Below are positions 58,767-64,000 of a stretch of 64,000 nt of DNA, in pieces. Position numbers and translations under genes: made by a program. Below the pieces are notes generated by a model. It saw only the letters and a program-made list of their open reading frames with translations, was not told the origin of the DNA and ran no database searches. How positions within the stretch are numbered: position 1 is the stretch's first letter; the number at the start of each line of letters is the position of its first letter. Source of the DNA: Imbricaverruca yamaguchii (lineage: Eukaryota; Arthropoda; Thecostraca; Neoverrucidae). The stretch covers positions 186,001 through 250,000 of the forward strand of contig JAOTOL010001555.1 in assembly GCA_034440575.1 (NCBI GenBank), read 5' to 3'.

Positions 58767-61700
58767 GTATGGCTAGTTCGCGGCACTGCGCACGGTACTG
58801 CTCTCAAATGTTGTACTGAAATGTCATCTCGGAAATGTTGTCTTTCGTTTAATCGCTGGCATTGAGATGGATGCTGAATTATGAATTTCGAGTAGTCAGG
58901 TATACATGTATATGCATATTAAGTATGCTGCTTACGTTCGATTAAGGTGTAGCCTCTTTTATCATCTATTAAAGAACATTTTCGAAGCATCCATTGAGAG
59001 AACATGTGTTCAGTATGTTTCATAAATAATGAGCTGATGATCTGCATTACCATACTAGGAGGGAGGTTAGTCATCATCCGCTGTTATTTTTTGTTCAATG
59101 TGCTATATTTTTGCAGCACACAAACAAGATGCGTTTTTTGTTTATTTGCTGGTTCATAATAATTAGCCATCAATAAATTCAACACAGCGTTTTATGAAAC
59201 ATCAAATTGCTACAATACTTTAGATAACTGCTAAGCTATAGAAATACATATTTGATGTTAATACATGTATGCTGAATGAGGAAATGTGTTCTCTATTATA
59301 GGTTTCCGGTGGTTACCTGGTTGTGTTCAACATGACGCATAGTTGAAATAACCAGCTAGCCAATTTCATGAAGTATCCTATTTCTGTTCGGGGGAGAGGG
59401 CAGACTTTATAGGCCTGATATCTCCCACAGTTCTGCCACCGCCTGAACACCGGCTTTGCAAGAGTTTTCTTCGACCTTAAATCGCATCATTTGTGCTCCT
59501 GACAATATGCATGTACACGGCCTAAAGCTCAACATTTATCCAAACCCCATTTGATTCCGTGGAGTGTAACGATTAATTTTGACGCCGTCGTAGTCCGATC
59601 TGACACGTCATAATGGCGCCCAACGACTGACTTCGGTACGAGTCAGTCACACCGTTACCACCTGTGTGTCGCCGTCAGCACGAGTCAGTCACACCGTTAC
59701 CACCTGTGTCGCCGTCAGCACGAGTCAGTCGAACCGTTGCCACCTGTGTCGCCGTCAGCACGAGTCAGTCACACCGTTACCACCTGTGTGTCGCCGTCAG
59801 CACGAGTCAGTCACACCGTTGCCACCTGTGTCGCCGTCAGCACGAGTCAGTCACACCGTTACAACCTGTGTCGCCGTCAGCACGAGTCAGTCACACCGTT
59901 ACCACCTGTGTGTCGCCGTCAGCACGAGTCAGTCACACCGTTACCGGCTGTGTTTCGCCGTCAGCACGAGTCAGTCACACCATTACCACATGCGTCGCTG
60001 TCAGCACGAGTCAGTCACACCGTCACCACCTGTGTGTCGCCGTCAGGCACGAGCCACTTGCCAGCACATCTGGAGAAGTTTAATCACCCGACCGTGTACC
60101 CTCTGGTGGCAAACGAGGACGTGAAGGAGCGCCTGTCACCGACCCCTCCTGTACCGGACACTCCGACACGCAAGGTGAGGCTGTGCCGACCGTGGCTATG
60201 CTGCTGTTATGATGCACGTACACTTGCATTTTGGTTTTGGTTTTAAATCGCTTCGTTGGTTTTCTGTGTGATGCGATGGATGAACCTTATCGCATTGATT
60301 TAATGAGCGACTGCTCCAGCCAGTCAAAATCGGCTGTTTTATGCTGGCGTTTGGCTTGATGCACATCAGAAGATGTTCATCGGTTATATCCATATACATG
60401 CGAGCCGTTGTGACATTATAGGATACTCGGAAGTTTTCAATGACTTCATTGCTAGCAGCATCTGGAGCGTCAGTGGCAGCAGTGGCGTGTGACGTAGTGG
60501 TCTCTTACTGTAGGAGCTGAAGGTTGCCAGCTGTCTGGGACAGAACGGTCACGCCAAGATGTCCGCCGCAAAGCCGATGTTCCAGAAGCATAAGGGTGAG
60601 AGAGCCGACCGAAACCACCTGCCTCCCATGGGCGCCAAACGACGCTAGTAGTAGACATTAGGGGCCAGATTAAACTGTGATACTGTCGTGTCGCCACAGG
60701 GTGTCCGAATTCGCTCAGTTAGGCGTCAGGTTGTAAATATAGCACATCTCCCCGGAGAATGTGTGCTATGCAATGGAAGTAGAACTGCATAGGATCTAAT
60801 TCCACTTTTAGTGACCATGTTCCTCAGGATTTGAATGCTATCTCAATGTGGAACTGTATTTATATCAATGCCTCCACGCCTAAACTCGCTAACTTTGACA
60901 TACTGTGCCACCACGTGTAACACCCGTGTAATTTCACCAAACATATGCTCACATTTGACCCATTTTCCACGTCAAAGGAGGCATTCCCACCTCTGACGCC
61001 ATGCCCCGGGCTTTGGTTTTCTCAGCCTTTACCATGGGTGGTATTGTGGTATTTTTGCTCTCCCTGACTTCATCCCTGATGTGTGCTCACCACAACAGGG
61101 GACTGACGAATTTCTGATTTCCACACCACAGTGGAAATGGTGAAGGGTAATATTTCCAACCTGATCTCTTACCTGCATGATCTCCAGTTGAGCGTAGTCT
61201 TTCCTTTACACGCAACCGTCACATGTGCGACCTCATCACTGGCCTTTATGACCTCGGTCCACAAGCGCAACCACCGTGACCCAATCTCTGACTTGTACGA
61301 CCTCCGTTCCGGTCCGACCTTTGTATCTGACACCAGGTTTGCGACCACGTGCCTGACCTGTGTGACCTCTGTACGTTTCGGCGACCTGCACGTGACGCTG
61401 ACCCCCATGGCCTGGCAGTGTTGAGGAGCCGGCTGCGCGGCGGCTCGGTGCCGGTCGTACGAGCTGACAAGGGCGGAGCGGCCGGCCCCGCCCTGAAGCG
61501 TGCCCAGGTGGTCCTGCGCAAGCTCTCACACTCCAGCCTGATCGCCAAAAAGAAGTCGCAGTCGGCGAAGCTGCGCGCACAAAAGGTCGTCGATAAGAAG
61601 TCGCGCATGCTGCAGAGGTACGGAACATTGTTGGATGTGTGCTTTAAAATCCTGGATATGGGCAGAAGTCTGAGTGTTTCGATTTGGAGATAATATTTTT

Positions 61701-63465
61701 GTGTTCCGTTTCTGACATGAATGTTTCTGACGTGACCCTTTTTGTACTTTCTAGTCCGTTCCGGGGATTTTTAACATACAACAATAAGATGGCAGTCATT
61801 TCCCAAAACATCTCCATCCATGTTCTGGTGAAAGAAGGAATGGACAATTTTTCGTAGAGCATAACGTTTTTGATGGCGAATATCTAGGACGTCATGTTTC
61901 CCACCCTGGACAAGGTCATGTTTCCTACCCTGGTAAGCAACAGTGCCTGACCATGGGTAAGTGATATGTCTGACCCTGGTTAGCGGCGCACGAGGTGGAA
62001 CTTTCACCCGTTGCCCCTCCGATGGATCTCCTCCCACCGACACCACGACTTTGCGCGTCCGGCCGCGCCACTAGTTGGTCCCACGCATTCCAGCATCTTG
62101 TATGCGTGCTTGCGAGACTGGTACTTGCGCAATTGAGATACTGCTACTTACGTACTTGCTACACCGGTATTTGTATGCTTGTTGCACCGGTATTTGCATA
62201 CTTGCTACATCGGTATTTGCATACTTGCGACACTGGTACATGGGTACTCGCTACACCGGTGCTTGTGTGCTTGCGATATGCGTGCCTATTGGGTATTACG
62301 ATAACACCTTGGTCCGACTGCTGGCTTGTAAATAGGATGTATCTTTGCAGTTGGACTCCGACATGGGGAGACAGGGCCTGGCACTATGTATCATGCCAGT
62401 AGAGTTGAGTCGAATTGACTGGCACTATGTATCGTGCCGTCTTCTCGATCGCGGTCTGTCAACATGCTTAGCTGATATGGACCTAGCCAGGCAGCTTGAA
62501 ATGTGGAGGGCAATGCGATCCATTTTTGGCGATATCCACGCGATTTTAATTTGTTGGCAATTTTGGCTCCTTGGTGATCACCCCTGCGTGCGATGGCAAT
62601 GTTTTAGCGACAAACTGTTGGTACTGTATTACTATATGATGATGTCACTGTATTTGATAGTGTTCGGATGCTGCCTGGTTTCATGTTATGCCTTTGTCTT
62701 TGTTTGCTAGACATATGCCTTATGCATTTGTCATTGTTTAGCCTCCTCTATCTTGACAATATGGTGCTCGCTATTGTAGTATTGCATCTAGAAACTATGT
62801 TAACCATGATCTGATGGTACGGCAATGTGTGTTGTCGATGTGTAGCACTACAACGCTTGATTTACTCGACTGCTACTCGCCAGGCTGGTGGTATCCAGCA
62901 GCCTACGTTACCCGGCTGCCGGTCCCGCCATCAAGCTGACCGCGCTCAAGCAGCAGCGGCCGTTCGCCAGACTGACTCGGGCGCAGATATCCCGCGGCGC
63001 TCGGCCGCGACCTCCCACCGATTCCACCAAACCGCGACCGCCCTCTGACTACACCAAACCACGACTTCCCTCCGATCCCACCCGGCCGCGACCGCCCTCC
63101 GACCTCACCGGGCCACGGTCTTCTACAGATCCTACCCGACCACGACCCTCCACAGATCCCACCCGACCTCGACCGTCTACCGACCCGGCCCGACCGCAGC
63201 CCTCCACAGATCCGGTCCGAGCGCGACCCTCGCCAGACCCGTGCCGGCCGAGCGGCGGCGCAGGCCCGGCGCGGCCGACGCGCACCTCGCCCCAGTCGGC
63301 CGTCGCGTCCCGTGCCGTCACCAAGGGCCAGGCGACCGTGGACGCGGCCGCGCGGGTCCGCCAGCGCGCTGCCAAGATGGCCATCGTTCGGCAGCTCAAG
63401 GCCAAGCTGGGCCGGCCGGCCACTCGCGCTCTGCCGCGTCAGCTGGCCACGCACGGCACCGGCAG
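58444..63465 (+). CDS. JARID2: JARID2-like Polycomb cofactor, N-terminal part, five exons (incomplete 3')
   Basis: JARID2 is a nuclear, catalytically inactive Jumonji protein that recruits and stimulates PRC2, the H3K27 methyltransferase. Exons are 58444(or ATG 58451)-58766, 60047-60174, 60514-60595, 61419-61617 and 62884-63465. Every joint is phase-compatible (1, 0, 1, 2) with GT..AG introns, giving about 435 residues from the 58451 ATG. The diagnostic blocks are KVFAQRKFAQG (residues 29-38) and KTEDFITFLCFRG joined to TSHLPAHL across the first intron; vertebrate JARID2 has the same two blocks in order. Between them lie a run of about 20 prolines and an alanine run. Exons 3-5 are basic and low complexity with little recognisable homology, so that part rests on splice phase and position. 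The ARID, JmjN/JmjC and zinc-finger regions would lie beyond 64000. Upstream N-terminal exons were not found. Confidence 0.8.
58775..59630. other. JARID2-like intron 1, unique part
   Basis: AT-rich intron sequence before the 40/42-bp repeat; nothing else recognised. Confidence 0.5.
59637..60046 (+). repeat. 40/42-bp minisatellite carrying copies of the exon 2 acceptor
   Basis: Each unit reads TGTGTCGCCGTCAGCACGAG then TCAGTCACACCGTTACCACC. The acceptor-like GTCAG occurs at 59674, 59714, 59754, 59796, 59836, 59876, 59918, 59960 and 60000; the true one is at 60042. About 16 nt of intron and about 7 nt of exon are shared with the real border. Confidence 0.93.
60047..60174 (+). CDS. JARID2: JARID2-like exon 2
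   Basis: 128 nt, acceptor CCGTCAG/GCACGAG, donor CGCAAG/GTGAGG. It completes the Gly codon and encodes TSHLPAHLEKFNHPTVYP and a Ser/Thr-Pro-rich stretch. Its acceptor is part of the 40/42-bp minisatellite that precedes it. Confidence 0.82.
60180..60510. other. JARID2-like intron 2
   Basis: Unique-looking intron; no repeat or RNA gene recognised. Confidence 0.5.
60514..60595 (+). CDS. JARID2: JARID2-like exon 3
   Basis: 82 nt, acceptor TTACTGTAG/GAGCTG, donor AAGG/GTGAGA. It encodes a basic 27-residue stretch ELKVASCLGQNGHAK.. without known motif. It is inferred from phase and splice sites. Confidence 0.65.
60600..61418. other. JARID2-like intron 3 with degenerate repeats
   Basis: At 61190-61410 loosely repeated TGACCTCTGTACG / GTGACCCAATCTCTGAC-like blocks lead up to the exon 4 acceptor. 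The rest is unique-looking. Confidence 0.5.
61419..61617 (+). CDS. JARID2: JARID2-like exon 4
   Basis: 199 nt, acceptor CCTGGCAG/TGTTG, donor CAGAG/GTACGG, phase 1 in and 2 out. It encodes a Lys/Arg-rich segment (LIAKKKSQSAKLRAQK, VVDKKSRMLQR) that could bind nucleic acid or serve as a nuclear signal. GC-rich third positions contrast with the introns. Confidence 0.72.
61620..62095. other. JARID2-like intron 4, first part
   Basis: Short TCATGTTTCC(C/T)ACCCTGG repeats at 61892-61945; otherwise unique-looking. Confidence 0.45.
62100..62290. repeat. 23-bp minisatellite in JARID2-like intron 4
   Basis: Unit CTTGCTACACCGGTATTTGT plus 3 bases, about 6-7 copies with substitutions. Confidence 0.88.
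62295..62883. other. JARID2-like intron 4, last part
   Basis: GGCACTATGTATCRTGCC occurs twice (about 62380 and 62420). No exon recognised. Confidence 0.45.
62884..63465 (+). CDS. JARID2: JARID2-like exon 5 with a coding 27-bp repeat
   Basis: 582 nt, acceptor CTCGCCAG/GCTGG (two further in-phase CAG acceptors lie 15 and 18 nt downstream), donor GGCAG/GTACGT. It encodes SLRYPAAGPAIKL, nine copies of a 9-residue TDPTRPRPS-like repeat, then a basic region AKMAIVRQLKAKLGRPATR. The repeat is a minisatellite kept in frame. Confidence 0.72.
63008..63252 (+). repeat. 27-bp coding minisatellite in JARID2-like exon 5
   Basis: Nine 27-bp units of the type GACCCTCCACAGATCCCACC keep the reading frame and give a Thr-Asp-Pro-Thr-Arg-Pro-Arg-Pro-Ser-like repeat. 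Confidence 0.85.
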
Positions 63466-63499
63466 GTACGTGGTGACGTCATGGAGGCGGGCAGAAAGC

Positions 63500-63715
63500 T
63501 GGCAGTGGTGTAGTGTGTGGATGGTGACTGCAGAAGTCCGACAGTGGTGTGGATGGTGACTGCAGAAGTCCGACAGTGGTGGATGGTGACTGCAGAAGTC
63601 TGGCAGTGGTGTGGATGGTGACTGCAGAAGTCCGACAGTGATGTGGATGATGACTGCAGAAGTCCGACAGTGGTGTGTATGGTGACTGCAGAAGTCCGAC
63701 AGTGGTGTGGTGTGT
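63500..63715. repeat. 32-bp minisatellite after JARID2-like exon 5
   Basis: Unit GGATGGTGACTGCAGAAGTC plus CGACAGTGGTGT; landmarks at 63521, 63553, 63583, 63615, 63647 and 63679. It starts about 35 bp past the donor. Confidence 0.95.
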
Positions 63716-63719
63716 GGCA

Positions 63720-64000
63720 TTTTTGGGGGCAATTTTACCAATGTTTTCATGAATTGTATCATACAATGTCCATTCTTCTAGAGCCTTGTTCGAAGAAAGA
63801 GTTTCCCGGACGTATTGCCGCCCAAGGGCAACTTTTGGCAGTGCTTCATGTTGCAACACAACATTTGAATCATATAAATGTTCTCACTCAACCAGACTTG
63901 CTTTTTAAGTTTGAGATTTCATGATTTCACAAAAAAATAATTGTGCAGCTCGCAATATTTGTTCAGAGGAAAGAGTTTGTAGATTCATACCTGCTCGCGG
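63720..64000. other. JARID2-like intron 5, start
   Basis: Unique-looking sequence to the window end; no exon recognised. Confidence 0.45.

Overview
This is a eukaryotic nuclear window, most likely from an arthropod and by inference a crustacean. The signs are introns with GT..AG borders, very many mini- and microsatellites, tRNA-derived SINEs, a non-LTR retrotransposon and short CCTAA runs of the arthropod telomere type. No bacterial-type operons, rRNA genes or CRISPR arrays were seen.

Two host genes can be assembled from spliced exons. On the minus strand, four phase-compatible exons between 44988 and 36339 encode the mitochondrial ribosomal protein uL10m (MRPL10); only its extreme N-terminus is missing. 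On the plus strand, five phase-compatible exons between 58444 and 63465 encode the N-terminal part of a JARID2-like Polycomb (PRC2) cofactor. That gene continues past the right edge, where its ARID and JmjC domains would lie.

Layout: 1-35 kb is a gene-poor mosaic of more than fifteen minisatellites with periods of 5 to 77 bp, (CA), (TA), (GA) and (CAGAGA) tracts, SINE copies, a 1.2-kb tandem duplication, and one broken copy (3609-4715) of a conserved but uncharacterised invertebrate ORF family. 36-45 kb is the MRPL10 gene, with minisatellites and a SINE in its introns. 45.3-58.3 kb is an AT-rich, CpG-poor block almost free of minisatellites; it holds a CR1-like LINE with a long intact endonuclease plus reverse transcriptase frame. 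58.4-64 kb is the JARID2-like gene, again with minisatellites in its introns.

The most unusual pattern is that minisatellites in the two genes sit on, or within a few tens of bases of, exon borders, and two of them contain the splice site itself. In MRPL10 the last 33 nt of an exon plus its 5' splice site recur five times at an exact 65-bp period. In the JARID2-like gene the 3' splice site of the second exon recurs nine more times at 40/42-bp spacing, in frames that stay open into the exon. Both look like splice-site copies spread by tandem duplication. Other items of interest are a 77-bp array whose every unit carries a perfect 9-bp stem-loop, and several tRNA-derived SINE types that share a 3' tail.
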